Shown piece by piece: positions 1 to 8,644 of a stretch of 64,000 nucleotides of DNA. The stretch is from Lachnospiraceae bacterium UBA4381 (GTDB taxonomy: Bacteria > Bacillota > Clostridia > Lachnospirales > Lachnospiraceae), in contig DGRT01000018.1 of NCBI GenBank assembly GCA_002391105.1, positions 39,794 to 103,793 on the forward strand. Direction: 5' to 3'. The position numbers and the translations under genes were made by a program. Within the stretch, counting starts at the first letter, position 1; every line of letters begins with the position of its first letter. Below the pieces are notes generated by a model. The model was not told the origin of the DNA, searched no databases, and saw nothing but the letters and a program-made list of their open reading frames with translations.

Positions 1-624
1 TCAGTTATGGGACCACATCCATTTCCGACTATTGTTCGGGATTTTCAGGCGGTTATCTCCAGAGAGGCAAGAGCCCAGATACTGGAAAAGGAAGGAAGGC
101 TTCCTGATGCAGTGCTTGCCTGCGTAGGTGGTGGCTCAAATGCCATCGGAAGCTTCTATCATTTCATTAATGATGAAGGAGTACGACTGATAGGCTGCGA
201 GGCTGCCGGAAGAGGTATAGATACATTTGAGACAGCAGCAACTATTAACACCGGAAGACTGGGTATATTCCATGGTATGAAGTCCTACTTCTGTCAGGAT
301 GAATACGGACAGATAGCTCCAGTATATTCCATTTCAGCAGGACTTGATTATCCGGGCGTCGGACCGGAGCATGCCTATCTGCATGATATCGGCAGAGCAG
401 AGTATGTGGGAATAACCGATGATGAAGCGGTAAATGCATTTGAATACCTTTCCAGAACTGAGGGTATCATTCCGGCTATCGAGTCAGCTCATGCAGTTGC
501 TCAGGCCATGAAGATGGCACCGGAGATGGATAAGGACAGGATAATCATAATCACTATATCCGGTAGAGGTGATAAAGACTGTGCCGCTATCGCCAGATAC
601 AGAGGGGAGGATATCTATGAGTAA
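1..624 (+). CDS. trpB: Tryptophan synthase beta chain, C-terminal part (cut by window start)
   Basis: The last 207 residues of TrpB, the PLP enzyme that condenses indole with serine to give tryptophan. The reading frame is open from base 1 and the true start lies outside the window. The glycine-rich phosphate-binding loop GGGSNAIG of the PLP site is present, as are the family blocks [21 protein letters not shown] and EGIIPAIES. The stop overlaps the trpA start (ATG at 617, TAA at 622-624), so the two genes are translationally coupled, as is usual for subunits of the alpha2-beta2 complex that channels indole. No defect is visible in the part present. Identification is certain; the N-terminal half cannot be judged. 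Confidence 0.97.
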   Translation, partial: SVMGPHPFPTIVRDFQAVISREARAQILEKEGRLPDAVLACVGGGSNAIGSFYHFINDEGVRLIGCEAAGRGIDTFETAATINTGRLGIFHGMKSYFCQDEYGQIAPVYSISAGLDYPGVGPEHAYLHDIGRAEYVGITDDEAVNAFEYLSRTEGIIPAIESAHAVAQAMKMAPEMDKDRIIIITISGRGDKDCAAIARYRGEDIYE

Positions 625-1387
625 TATAAAATCAGCCTTCGAAAATGGAAAGGCATTTATACCATTTATAACCTGTGGTGATCCTGATCTTGAGACCACA
701 GAGAAGATAGTAAAGGCTGCTGCTGAAGCAGGCGCAGATCTGATAGAGCTGGGAATACCATTTTCCGATCCTACAGCAGAGGGGCCTGTTATTCAGGAGG
801 CGAGTCTCAGGGCGCTGAATGCCGGAACCACTACTGACAAGATATTCGACATGGTAAGAAGTCTCAGAAAAGATGTTACAGTTCCTATGGTACTTATGAC
901 CTATGCAAATGTTGTATTTTCCTACGGAGCAGAAAGATTTATCAGCACCTGCCAGGAGATAGGAATAGATGGATTGATCCTGCCAGATCTTCCTTATGAG
1001 GAGAAGGACGAGTTTCTTCCCGTTTGTGAGAAGTACGGTGTTGATCTTATCTCTCTTATCGCACCGACCTCTGATAGCAGGATAGAGATGATAGCAAGAG
1101 AAGCAACCGGATTTATCTACGTGGTTTCCAGTCTTGGTGTTACGGGAATGAGAAGCGAAATCAAGACCGACATAGGCGCTATAGTAGAGAAAATCAGGGA
1201 ATGCACCGACGTTCCTGCGGCTATCGGCTTCGGTATCTCAAAGCCTGAGCAGGCAGCCAAAATGGCAGCACTTTCAGATGGTGTCATCGTAGGCTCGGCA
1301 ATAGTCAAGCTTATCGGCGAACACGGAAGAGACGCAGCAGGATACGTGGCGGATTATATCAGGAGCATGAAAGAGGCTATATCATAA
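617..1387 (+). CDS. trpA: Tryptophan synthase alpha chain
   Basis: A 256-residue TIM-barrel enzyme that cleaves indole-3-glycerol phosphate to indole and glyceraldehyde 3-phosphate and passes indole to TrpB. The start at 617 gives the family N-terminus ([12 protein letters not shown]); the frame is open further upstream but only inside trpB. The general acid/base Glu of ELGIPFSDP is residue 44. The second acidic residue of the enterobacterial motif ADGP is Glu here (AEGP, Glu55). The phosphate-site segments GVTGMR and VGSAIV are present. It appears to be the last gene of the trp operon: a palindromic repeat with a T run begins two bases after the stop and the next gene is on the other strand. 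Confidence 0.97.
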   Translation: MSNIKSAFENGKAFIPFITCGDPDLETTEKIVKAAAEAGADLIELGIPFSDPTAEGPVIQEASLRALNAGTTTDKIFDMVRSLRKDVTVPMVLMTYANVVFSYGAERFISTCQEIGIDGLILPDLPYEEKDEFLPVCEKYGVDLISLIAPTSDSRIEMIAREATGFIYVVSSLGVTGMRSEIKTDIGAIVEKIRECTDVPAAIGFGISKPEQAAKMAALSDGVIVGSAIVKLIGEHGRDAAGYVADYIRSMKEAIS

Positions 1388-1388
1388 A

Positions 1389-1451
1389 GGTGACAAGGGG
1401 ACAGGCACCTTGTCACCAAAATGTGACAGGGGGGCAGTCCCCCTGTCACAT
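1389..1451. repeat. Two adjacent REP-like palindromes, probable terminator between convergent genes
   Basis: Two hairpins sit head to tail: 1389-1417 (arms GGTGACAAGG / CCTTGTCACC) and 1421-1451 (arms ATGTGACAGGGGG / CCCCCTGTCACAT), followed by a T run. They belong to a family with further copies near 2664, 41263, 44876, 45002, 53733 and 53806. The position between the ends of trpA and the nuclease gene, with strong stems, suggests they work as a bidirectional terminator. Such short palindromes are often spread by REP-associated transposases elsewhere; no such transposase is in this window. Confidence 0.85.
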
Positions 1452-1453
1452 TT

Positions 1454-2452
1454 TTATGATTCATCTATCGAATCAACTAAACTATATTCCTGAAGCAGCT
1501 TTTTTTGATACTCCCTATCGACCGCTGCCTTCTTCAGATCATCAAAACGGTCATCAGCTATGAGTTTGGAGTTCAATTCATTAATGAGGTCTTCGCCTTC
1601 TTCTCTTCCTATTTCTTTCCCCTTTTCTTCACCTTCAGCATAAGCCTCTTTTCGGTTAACTCTTATATCCTCTTCCCGATCATATTCTGCTGTTAGGAAA
1701 CTCATAACATCTTCACCTGCCTTTAATAAATAATCTCTCAGAATGTCTTTTTCTATACAATAGTATATAGCTTCTCTGGCGGGTCTGTCTACGTTGTTTT
1801 TCAGATTGTTCTGATAGATCTGATTAAATATTGCATAGTCCCTCAAGGTTTTACATTTCTGCAAAATATCTTTATCCACGTTATCCTGTTCAAGATTAAT
1901 ATTGATCACATGAACATTTAACTCTATAGCATTAGCCAGCCATGGCGAAACATTATCCATGCACTGTTCCGATTGATTCAGATAATTTTTATCCTTCGCA
2001 GCCTCTCCATTATATTCAGCATTTCTCTCCTTGAACGCATCTGACAACCGGAGTATATCATGCTTAGGATACGGCTTCTTACCATTATATAAAACATATA
2101 TTTCCGGAGTTGGTATCTTTACCAAGGTTGAACTATATCTGAACTCACGGTCTATTATGCTTTCGTAAATCCTTCCCATATACATCAGCGCCCGAAGTGG
2201 CATATTGGGATTGATTGTACTTTGATGTTCGACAAGCATGACTACCTTATCTTCTATGGTAAATGCTACGTCATGTCTTACAGAACGATATATAGAATCC
2301 ACATCCTTTATATGATTGATAAGACTTTCATCAGTATAATTTGTTCCATTTATTGAATTATATAACTCCAGTGCATACTTCTTAGCATCTTCACATTCTT
2401 GGAAAATATCTGTGAAAACACTACTCTTAATTTCTCTGTTTTCTTTTGGCAT
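1454..2452 (-). CDS. Rpn-family PD-(D/E)XK nuclease / putative transposase-like protein
   Basis: 332 residues on the minus strand, resembling the Rpn (recombination-promoting nuclease, PDDEXK) family that is abundant and multicopy in Lachnospiraceae. The core catalytic signature is visible: Asp61 in RHDVAF, then Glu75-x-Gln77 in VEHQS, followed by the family block LRALMYMGRIYE. The C-terminal half is charged, with a Glu/Gly/Lys-rich stretch near residues 270-290. Members act on DNA and several have been linked to recombination or to phage defence; the role here is unknown. It is flanked on both sides by GTGACAAGG palindromes (1389-1451 and 2664-2691), so it may be mobile or may lie at an insertion hotspot. 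Family call confident, function not. Confidence 0.85.
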   Translation of the reverse strand: MPKENREIKSSVFTDIFQECEDAKKYALELYNSINGTNYTDESLINHIKDVDSIYRSVRHDVAFTIEDKVVMLVEHQSTINPNMPLRALMYMGRIYESIIDREFRYSSTLVKIPTPEIYVLYNGKKPYPKHDILRLSDAFKERNAEYNGEAAKDKNYLNQSEQCMDNVSPWLANAIELNVHVININLEQDNVDKDILQKCKTLRDYAIFNQIYQNNLKNNVDRPAREAIYYCIEKDILRDYLLKAGEDVMSFLTAEYDREEDIRVNRKEAYAEGEEKGKEIGREEGEDLINELNSKLIADDRFDDLKKAAVDREYQKKLLQEYSLVDSIDES

Positions 2453-2517
2453 TTTATTTTCCTTTCGTTTCTCTTTTTATATTCTTATCCTACACAAGGA
2501 AGGAATACAGATAAAAT

Positions 2518-2577
2518 AAAAGTATTATTCACCACAAAAGATATAGCCTTTATAAAAGCTATATATAGAATACTTTT
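2518..2577. repeat. Long imperfect stem-loop in the gap before cas9
   Basis: Outer arms AAAAGTATT (2518-2526) and AATACTTTT (2569-2577) enclose inner arms ATATAGC (2541-2547) and GCTATAT (2558-2564). The element sits just upstream of the nuclease gene (minus strand) within the 463-bp gap 2453-2915, which otherwise holds the palindrome at 2664-2691 and the cas9 promoter. It could be a factor-independent terminator, a miniature repeat or a small RNA structure; the sequence does not decide. Confidence 0.45.
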
Positions 2578-2663
2578 TAGGAAAATGAAATGTAATACCA
2601 TTATAAATCCTGAATAGCGAGAGTACAATTACAAGGCATCATATTTCACAAACCATTCATCAA

Positions 2664-2691
2664 GGTGACAAGGGGACAGGCACCTTGTCAC
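2664..2691. repeat. REP-like palindrome
   Basis: Arms GTGACAAGG / CCTTGTCAC around GGACAGGCA, the same core as at 1389 and 41263. It lies between the nuclease gene and the cas9 promoter and is followed at 2699-2710 by a T-rich tract. Confidence 0.85.
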
Positions 2692-2751
2692 TGATTTTGG
2701 TTGTTTTTTTAACAAGTGCTTTTTTGATAATTTCCTTCTGTGGTTATTTTG

Positions 2752-2760
2752 TGGTACAAT
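2752..2760 (+). promoter_or_regulatory. Probable cas9 promoter (extended -10)
   Basis: TGGTACAAT matches an extended -10 element (TGN plus TACAAT, 2755-2760). The 17-bp position upstream has only a poor -35 (TTCCTT, 2732-2737), as extended -10 promoters allow. Transcription would begin near 2767, leaving a 5' leader of about 150 nt before the cas9 start at 2916. Confidence 0.55.
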
Positions 2761-2915
2761 AATTATTAGTTGTAAAGTAATCGATGATTCTGATAGAAGC
2801 AGAGAAAATATTATTGAACATTAGGGGGAGGATGAGACTTCATCTCTGATATATAATATTTCAAAAATCATCAGGATATGTGGGGTTACCAAAAGAGAAA
2901 GAGGGGGATTTATTT

Positions 2916-5900
2916 ATGGGAAAGATTATAGGACTAGATATTGGGATTGCATCAGTTGGTTGGGCAGTGTTAGATAAGGATAGTTATAAGATTGTTGAGG
3001 CTGGGTCTAATATATTTCCGGCTGCGGAAGCAAGTAAGAATCAAGAAAGACGTGAATTTCGTGGCTTGAGAAGGATGACTAGAAGACGAAGAACCCGTTT
3101 GGATGATTTTAAAAAGCTATGGAAGAACTATTATAAAAATGAGTATTCAGTAACACCTAATAATGTTACAGAGTTAAAAGTCAAGGGATTATCAGAACAG
3201 CTATCAGAATTAGAATTATACACTGTTTTATATTCGTATTTAAAGCATCGTGGTATATCTTATTTAGAGGATGCTGTTGATGAAGGGAAAACTGGAAGTG
3301 ATTATCTAAAAGGACTTCAAACAAATCAAAAAGAGATGAATACTAAATTCCCAAGTCAGATCCAATATGAAAGACTAGAGAAATATGGGTGTTTTCGTGG
3401 AGAAAACAAGGTGAGTGATGATGAGGTATTGAGTAATGTTTTTACCACATCGGCATACAAAAAAGAAATTGAAGAACTGATTAGTGTTCAGGATAATCTT
3501 GGGAATGAATTAGATAAAGATTTTATAAAAAAGTATTTTGAGATATTTTCGAGAAAAAGAAAATATTATGAAGGTCCTGGAAATGAATTATCAAGAACAG
3601 ATTATGGTATATATACAACTAAAATTGATGAAAATGGCAATTATATCACTGATAAAAACCTTTTTGAAAAATTGATTGGTAAATGTTCTGTTTATCCTGA
3701 AGAAATGAGAGCATCGGCTGCATCATATACTGCTCAAGAGTTTAATGCATTGAATGACTTAAATAATCTTATAGTTAATGGCAGGAAACTAACTAAAGAG
3801 GAAAAGATAAGTATTATTGAATGTTATAAAACTGAAAAAACAATAAATGTTAGAAAAATCATCAAAAATGTGATAGGAGAGAATATTGATCAATTATCCG
3901 GATATAGAATGGATAAGAATGATAAAGAACTTTATCACACCTTTGAGGTTTATAATAAACTGAGAAAAGCCTTTGAAGAGGCGGGAATCAGCTTTGATTT
4001 TTCACGTGAGGATTTTGATGAAATAGGAAGAATTTTAACTTTAAATATTGAAAGAGAAGGTATAGAGGATGCTATTAGAATCAGTAATCTGGTTTTATCT
4101 AGTGACGCAGTTGATGTACTAATATCTGTAAGAAAGAAAAATGCTTCTTTATTCAGTAAATGGCATTCTTTTTCTTTGAAAATTATGAATGAGCTCATTC
4201 CGGAAATGTATGAACAACCAAAGAATCAGATGGAATTATTGTCTGATATGAAGTCAATCAAGTCCAAAATGGATGAGTTTAAAGGCTTAGAAGATATTCC
4301 TGTCGAGACTATTATTGAGGATATATACAACCCTGTAGTAAAGAGATCCATCAGAATCACAATCAAGATAATAAATGCATTAAAGAAAAAGTATTCTGAT
4401 ATAGAAAAAATCGTAATCGAAATGCCAAGGGATAAGAATTCCGATGAAGAAAAGGAGCGAATCAAAAAGTTTCAGAAGGATCAAGAAAATGAATTGCCCA
4501 ATATTATAAAAAGAGTAAAAGATGAGTATGGGATAACACTGACGCCGGAGTTGATAGCCAGAAAAAAAGGATTGGCTTTTAAACTTAAATTGTGGAATGA
4601 ACAGAATGGAAGATGTCCGTATTCCGGACGAATGATTGATATAGAAAGCTTGATTAATGATGGTGATTTGTTTGAAGTGGATCATATAATACCACTCTCT
4701 ATTTCTTTTGATGACAGTAGATCAAACAAGACGCTTGTGTACAGAGTGGAAAATCAGGAAAAGAAAAACAATACACCATTTATGTATTTGAGTAGATTAA
4801 ATCGTCAGTGGAATTATGATAAATTTGCGGCTTTTATTAAAGAATTGTATGGTAGTTCCGGGAAAGATAGAAAAAAATTCAGAAAGAAAATGAATAATTT
4901 TTTATTTACGGAAGATATAAATAAGATTGACGTATTAAAAGGATTTATTAATAGAAATATAAATGACACTCGCTATGCTTCAAGAGTTGTACTTAATTCA
5001 TTGCAAGGATACTTTAGAGCTAATGATAATAACGTAAAGGTGTCGGTTATAAATGGCAGTTTCACTCATCAGATGCGTGTTAATCTATCATTAGGGAAAG
5101 ATAGAGATGAATCCTTTGCTCATCATGCTGTCGATGCTATGTTAATTGCTCTGTCACAAATGGGGTATGATGCTTTTAGAGCGAGACAGAAGGATATAGT
5201 AGATTTTGAGACTGGTGAAATAATTAATGGTAGTGCCTGGGAAAATCAGGATGAAATGTATAAGACAGTCTTATATCAGGAAAAATGGAAGAATATAAAG
5301 GATAATATCATAGAGGCAGAGCCTAATATTAAGTATTGGCATAAGGTCGATAAAAAGTGTAACAGGGGACTATGTAATCAGACTATATATTCAACCAGAA
5401 AATGTGATGATAAGATATGGAAGGTTGATAAACTGAATATTCGAGATAAGGATGATGTAAAAAAGCTGATCTACATGATACAAAATGGAAAAGAAGATAA
5501 AATACTTATGGCTCAAAATGATCCAAAGACTTTTGCTAATCTGAAGTATATTTTAGATGAATATAGCGATTGTGAGAATCCGTTTGTATCTTATGAAAAA
5601 GAAACTGGTGACCTTGTAAGAAAGTATTCAAAGAAGCATAATGGACCTAAAATAACATATTTAAAATATATGGTTGAGGAGGTTAATAGCTGTATAGATA
5701 TATCACATAAGTACGGGCATGAAAAAGGATCAAAAAAAGTCTTTTTGGCTCAATTGGTTCCATTTAGAACAGATGTCTATTACAATAATAACAGTGGTAA
5801 ATACTATCTCATAGGGATAAAGCAGTCAGATATAAAGTGCAAGGGTAATCAGTACATTATTGATGAAGAAAAGTACACAGATAATTTGATTCAAAATGGT

Positions 5901-6209
5901 CTTTTAAAGGAAGGACAGAAAATAGAAGATTTAGAGAAACTTGGCTATTTATTTAAATTTTCAATCTTTAAAAATGATACTATTGAATTCGAGAAGAAGG
6001 GAGAATTAATCAAGTGTAGATTTTTATCTCAAAATTCGGCATCTAAGAATAGAATAGAGGTAAAACCAATCGGAAAAAAAGATTATGAAAGTAGAAATTT
6101 GCCCACGCTTTCGACTACAACAGTTATTAATAAATATGTAAAGGATATATTGGGAAATGAAAAGCAAGTAAGTGGCGAAAAATTTGAAATAATTGTTGAT
6201 TCAAAATAA
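2916..6209 (+). CDS. cas9: CRISPR-associated endonuclease Cas9, compact type II-A form
   Basis: A 1097-residue Cas9, the RNA-guided effector that cuts both DNA strands. The ATG at 2916 is chosen because GAGGGGG lies 8 nt upstream and the protein then begins MGKIIGLDIG; an in-frame GTG at 2880 lacks a site. RuvC-I Asp8 is in GLDIGIAS. The Arg-rich bridge helix (RREFRGLRRMTRRRRTR) is near residues 48-65. RuvC-II Glu502 is in IVIEMPR, the HNH His590 in VDHIIP with the distal NNTPF, and RuvC-III His737 and Asp740 in HHAVDAM. All catalytic residues are intact. Length, the long Csn2 and the repeat pattern (GTTTTAGTAC ... GTAAAAC) place it nearer the S. thermophilus CRISPR1 branch than SpCas9. The PAM cannot be read from sequence. 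The tracrRNA promoter overlaps the gene end. Confidence 0.97.
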   Translation: MGKIIGLDIGIASVGWAVLDKDSYKIVEAGSNIFPAAEASKNQERREFRGLRRMTRRRRTRLDDFKKLWKNYYKNEYSVTPNNVTELKVKGLSEQLSELELYTVLYSYLKHRGISYLEDAVDEGKTGSDYLKGLQTNQKEMNTKFPSQIQYERLEKYGCFRGENKVSDDEVLSNVFTTSAYKKEIEELISVQDNLGNELDKDFIKKYFEIFSRKRKYYEGPGNELSRTDYGIYTTKIDENGNYITDKNLFEKLIGKCSVYPEEMRASAASYTAQEFNALNDLNNLIVNGRKLTKEEKISIIECYKTEKTINVRKIIKNVIGENIDQLSGYRMDKNDKELYHTFEVYNKLRKAFEEAGISFDFSREDFDEIGRILTLNIEREGIEDAIRISNLVLSSDAVDVLISVRKKNASLFSKWHSFSLKIMNELIPEMYEQPKNQMELLSDMKSIKSKMDEFKGLEDIPVETIIEDIYNPVVKRSIRITIKIINALKKKYSDIEKIVIEMPRDKNSDEEKERIKKFQKDQENELPNIIKRVKDEYGITLTPELIARKKGLAFKLKLWNEQNGRCPYSGRMIDIESLINDGDLFEVDHIIPLSISFDDSRSNKTLVYRVENQEKKNNTPFMYLSRLNRQWNYDKFAAFIKELYGSSGKDRKKFRKKMNNFLFTEDINKIDVLKGFINRNINDTRYASRVVLNSLQGYFRANDNNVKVSVINGSFTHQMRVNLSLGKDRDESFAHHAVDAMLIALSQMGYDAFRARQKDIVDFETGEIINGSAWENQDEMYKTVLYQEKWKNIKDNIIEAEPNIKYWHKVDKKCNRGLCNQTIYSTRKCDDKIWKVDKLNIRDKDDVKKLIYMIQNGKEDKILMAQNDPKTFANLKYILDEYSDCENPFVSYEKETGDLVRKYSKKHNGPKITYLKYMVEEVNSCIDISHKYGHEKGSKKVFLAQLVPFRTDVYYNNNSGKYYLIGIKQSDIKCKGNQYIIDEEKYTDNLIQNGLLKEGQKIEDLEKLGYLFKFSIFKNDTIEFEKKGELIKCRFLSQNSASKNRIEVKPIGKKDYESRNLPTLSTTTVINKYVKDILGNEKQVSGEKFEIIVDSK

Positions 6210-6224
6210 TCAGAGTGTTACAAT
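6196..6224 (+). promoter_or_regulatory. tracrRNA promoter
   Basis: TTGATT (6196-6201), 17-bp spacer, TACAAT (6219-6224) preceded by TGT (extended -10). The -35 lies inside the last codons of cas9. The predicted start, about 7 nt downstream, falls at the first base of the anti-repeat (6231), which supports the assignment. Confidence 0.8.
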
Positions 6225-6230
6225 GTAAGT

Positions 6231-6342
6231 GTTTACGATAACTTATTTTCTTCAGACCTACTAAAATAAGGATTTATTCCGAAAGAATTTTTGTAAATGA
6301 AGAAAATAAGGCGAGAAAGGATGCTGACGGGCATCCTTTTTT
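6231..6342 (+). ncRNA. tracrRNA
   Basis: About 112 nt between cas9 and cas1, on the same strand as the array. The anti-repeat at 6231-6268 is complementary to the CRISPR repeat over a near-continuous stretch (TTTACGATAACTTATTTTCT, 20 nt) and again at TACTAAAA, with a short bulge between, the usual upper-stem/bulge/lower-stem form. A small nexus-like hairpin GGATTTATTCC follows (about 6270-6280). The RNA ends in a strong factor-independent terminator: GGATGC (6319-6324), loop TGACGG, GCATCC (6331-6336), then six T. It would pair with crRNA repeats, recruit RNase III and be bound by Cas9. Ends are inferred from promoter and terminator. Confidence 0.92.
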
Positions 6343-6376
6343 GTTAGACATTTTCGATAAAGGGGGAATTCGAAAA

Positions 6377-7288
6377 TTGGCTTTTAGAGTTGTGATGATT
6401 GAAAGCGATATAGCTTTATCGGTCAAGCTGAATAATCTAATCGTGAATAAAGAAGGTCAGGATATTTGGATACCATTGGATGATATATCGATAATAGTAA
6501 TTGATAATTTGAAAATCTCAATAACTATGAGAACATTATGTGCATTATCTGAAAATAATATAGCAATGGTTACCTGTAATCAAAAACATTTACCTAGTGG
6601 ATTGTTTACTGATTTTGATAATCATTCAAGGGCATCTAAGGTTTTGAAATATCAGCTAAAAAAAGATATTGGGTATTTCGATGAATTATGGAAGGAAATA
6701 ATTATAAAAAAAATAGAAAACCAGTTAAGTGTTTTAAAGATATTAGAATTAAATGAACTGTCTATACTGGAAATGAAAGAATTTGCCGGAGAGGTGGTTT
6801 CAGGAGATAGAACAAATAGGGAAGCCCATGCTGCAAAAGTGTATTTTAATACGTTGATGAATAATTCATTTTCAAGAGGTAACGAAGATATACTTCTGAA
6901 TTCGGGACTTGATTATGCTTATGCAATAATCAGAGCATATATAGCAAGACTTTGTGTTGGATATGGTTTGAATACACAAATAGGTATTCACCATAAAAGT
7001 GAATATAATCGTTTCAATTTGGTAGATGATCTGCTAGAACCGGTTCGCCCTATAGTTGATCTTTATGCTTATAAACTGCTTGATGGGGAGGAGTATTTCA
7101 AACCGGAACATAGAAGAAAACTGGTTGATTTTTTAAACCATAAGATAAAGTATCAAGAAAAGAAAATGTTTATTTGTAATATGTTAGAGGAATATGTTGA
7201 ACAATTTGCCAGTTTGATAATGGAGAGAAGAACCGGTATAAGTTATCCAGATGTAAATAATTATTTAGGGGGAGGAGATGAAGTATAA
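6377..7288 (+). CDS. cas1: CRISPR-associated integrase Cas1 (type II)
   Basis: 303 residues; with Cas2 it forms the integrase that inserts new spacers at the leader end. A TTG start at 6377 is preferred: AGGGGG lies at 6361-6366 and the product then starts MAFRVVMIESD like other type II Cas1 proteins. The frame is open from 6341, but that TTG overlaps the tracrRNA terminator. Seen in the sequence are the central GDRTNREAHAAKVYF block with the metal-binding Glu, the later RAYIARLCVGYGLNTQIGIHHKSEYNRFNLVDDLLEPVRP region (His and Glu/Asp ligands), and a helical C-terminus. It overlaps cas2 by 11 nt, so the two are co-translated. Confidence 0.95.
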   Translation: MAFRVVMIESDIALSVKLNNLIVNKEGQDIWIPLDDISIIVIDNLKISITMRTLCALSENNIAMVTCNQKHLPSGLFTDFDNHSRASKVLKYQLKKDIGYFDELWKEIIIKKIENQLSVLKILELNELSILEMKEFAGEVVSGDRTNREAHAAKVYFNTLMNNSFSRGNEDILLNSGLDYAYAIIRAYIARLCVGYGLNTQIGIHHKSEYNRFNLVDDLLEPVRPIVDLYAYKLLDGEEYFKPEHRRKLVDFLNHKIKYQEKKMFICNMLEEYVEQFASLIMERRTGISYPDVNNYLGGGDEV

Positions 7289-7601
7289 AATCATGAGAAT
7301 GTTGTGTATGTTTGATCTGCCGGTTGATACACCGAAAGAAAAAAAGGCTTATAGAACATTCAGGAACAATCTGATAAAGCTAGGATTTATTATGATGCAG
7401 TATTCGGTGTATATTAGAACTTGTCCTAGCAGAGAATATGCCTGCAGGCTGGAAAACAGAATAAAAAAAATCGTTCCTGAGAGTGGAAATGTACGAACTA
7501 TAATCATAACAGAGAAACAATACGAAGATATGAAAATATGGATTGGCAGTAAAAAACTGCAAGAAGAGGTAATTGGAGAGGATAGAATGATTTGCCTATG
7601 A
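7278..7601 (+). CDS. cas2: CRISPR-associated protein Cas2
   Basis: 107 residues, the usual Cas2 size, with the ferredoxin-like beginning MRMLCMFDLPVDT containing the conserved Asp after the first strand, then KKAYRTFRNNL and FIMMQYSVYIR. It forms the dimeric core that holds two Cas1 dimers during spacer integration. The start at 7278 is supported by a five-residue extension before MRM seen in type II Cas2 proteins and by GGGGGAGG just upstream, although the spacing is short. The gene starts inside the end of cas1 and its stop overlaps the csn2 ATG (ATGA at 7598-7601). Confidence 0.95.
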   Translation: MKYKIMRMLCMFDLPVDTPKEKKAYRTFRNNLIKLGFIMMQYSVYIRTCPSREYACRLENRIKKIVPESGNVRTIIITEKQYEDMKIWIGSKKLQEEVIGEDRMICL

Positions 7602-8596
7602 AGTTGGAGATAATTGGAAGCCGTTATTCAGAAACTATGAATTTTGAAAGAATAAATCAATGGTGTGGTCTAAATATCATATTGAAAGATAAATGCTTGG
7701 ATAGTTTAGTAAATTATTTTTCCAATACAAAAAAGTTATCTTTGGAAGAGGACATCAAAATAAGAATCGATGACGTGGAGGTCGGGCGAAAATACTATCA
7801 GTTAATCTGTATTAATGATAGAGAACAGTTGATCAGTGTTATAAAAAACATGAAGACGGGGTTAGTAATCAGATTGATACAGGATCAATTAACATCATTT
7901 GATAATGAATATAAACTGGAGGAATTAGATTCAATCCTTATATCTATTTTTTCTGATATTAATGCAGGATTAGTATCTGATCTGGGTAATATTAGTCTTG
8001 ATTACGAAAGAGAAGCATTATGGTCAATGGTCCAAAAAAGTGAATTAAAGACAGAAAATGGAGATTCGCTTGAAACACTCTCAACAATGGAATTGCTTGA
8101 TATATTTTTTAATTCACTGGAGAGAATATGTCAGACTGCTCCTGAAAAGTATTTGATTGTGTTTAAGAATATAGATCATTTTGTACTACGTGAAAATTAT
8201 TTAAAGGTAGTTAGCAGGAGTTATGATAATGCATATAAGTATGATACCACGTATATTTTTACGACCAGTCTGCCAAGATATGTGCTTCCGGAAGATGCTG
8301 TAATTGAAGGGATTACTGTTTTTAATAATGTGGTTTATTCTCTGCCGGATAATATACATTTAAAAGAATTTATTAATGATTATTATCCTTGCCAGAAAGA
8401 GTTTGATATAGAAGAAATATCTAATATGATATGTGACATTATACATTATATAAATGTTTCTGATTTACCAGTTGAGAACCTGCAAAGTCTTGTGCTGCAA
8501 AGGATGATTAATAAAAGTAATCTTGAAAATACTAATGTTTTTAAAAATGGAAATAAGATAGAAATTCAGTATATTTCAGGTGAAGATATGTTATAA
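7598..8596 (+). CDS. csn2: Csn2, long form (type II-A adaptation protein)
   Basis: 332 residues, far longer than the ~220-residue Csn2 of S. pyogenes and close to the ~350-residue form linked to the S. thermophilus CRISPR1 type. Csn2 proteins form tetrameric rings that bind DNA ends and are needed for spacer acquisition. The start at 7598 overlaps the cas2 stop and gives MKLEIIGSRYSETM. A P-loop-like fold with a degenerate Walker site is known for the family; here the segment KYLIVFKNIDHF (about residues 185-197) resembles the Walker B strand. No clear Walker A is seen. Identification rests on position, length and general pattern. The array promoter -10 overlaps its stop codon. Confidence 0.85.
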   Translation: MKLEIIGSRYSETMNFERINQWCGLNIILKDKCLDSLVNYFSNTKKLSLEEDIKIRIDDVEVGRKYYQLICINDREQLISVIKNMKTGLVIRLIQDQLTSFDNEYKLEELDSILISIFSDINAGLVSDLGNISLDYEREALWSMVQKSELKTENGDSLETLSTMELLDIFFNSLERICQTAPEKYLIVFKNIDHFVLRENYLKVVSRSYDNAYKYDTTYIFTTSLPRYVLPEDAVIEGITVFNNVVYSLPDNIHLKEFINDYYPCQKEFDIEEISNMICDIIHYINVSDLPVENLQSLVLQRMINKSNLENTNVFKNGNKIEIQYISGEDML

Positions 8597-8644
8597 TATG
8601 TTTGTTGTAGGGGATATTGCTAAAACTTCAGGTGACGATTTGGG
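8592..8644 (+). promoter_or_regulatory. CRISPR leader with promoter -10 and leader-anchoring sequence
   Basis: A very short leader. TATAAT (8592-8597) overlaps the csn2 stop and would start pre-crRNA near 8604; no convincing -35 is seen. The last seven bases before repeat 1 are ATTTGGG (8638-8644), close to the ATTTGAG leader-anchoring sequence that directs type II-A Cas1-Cas2 integration. A fragment TAAAAC at 8620-8625 resembles a repeat end 19 bases before the first repeat. Confidence 0.7.

Noticed and set aside
2617..2915. A second tracrRNA or anti-repeat upstream of cas9
   Set aside because: No stretch complementary to the repeat was found there; the anti-repeat at 6231 fully explains the system.
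7571..7582. Partial match of spacer 1 (reverse complement) to the end of cas2 (AATTGGAGAGG)
   Set aside because: Only about 11 contiguous bases agree in a purine-rich ribosome-site region; too short for a protospacer, so no self-targeting claim.
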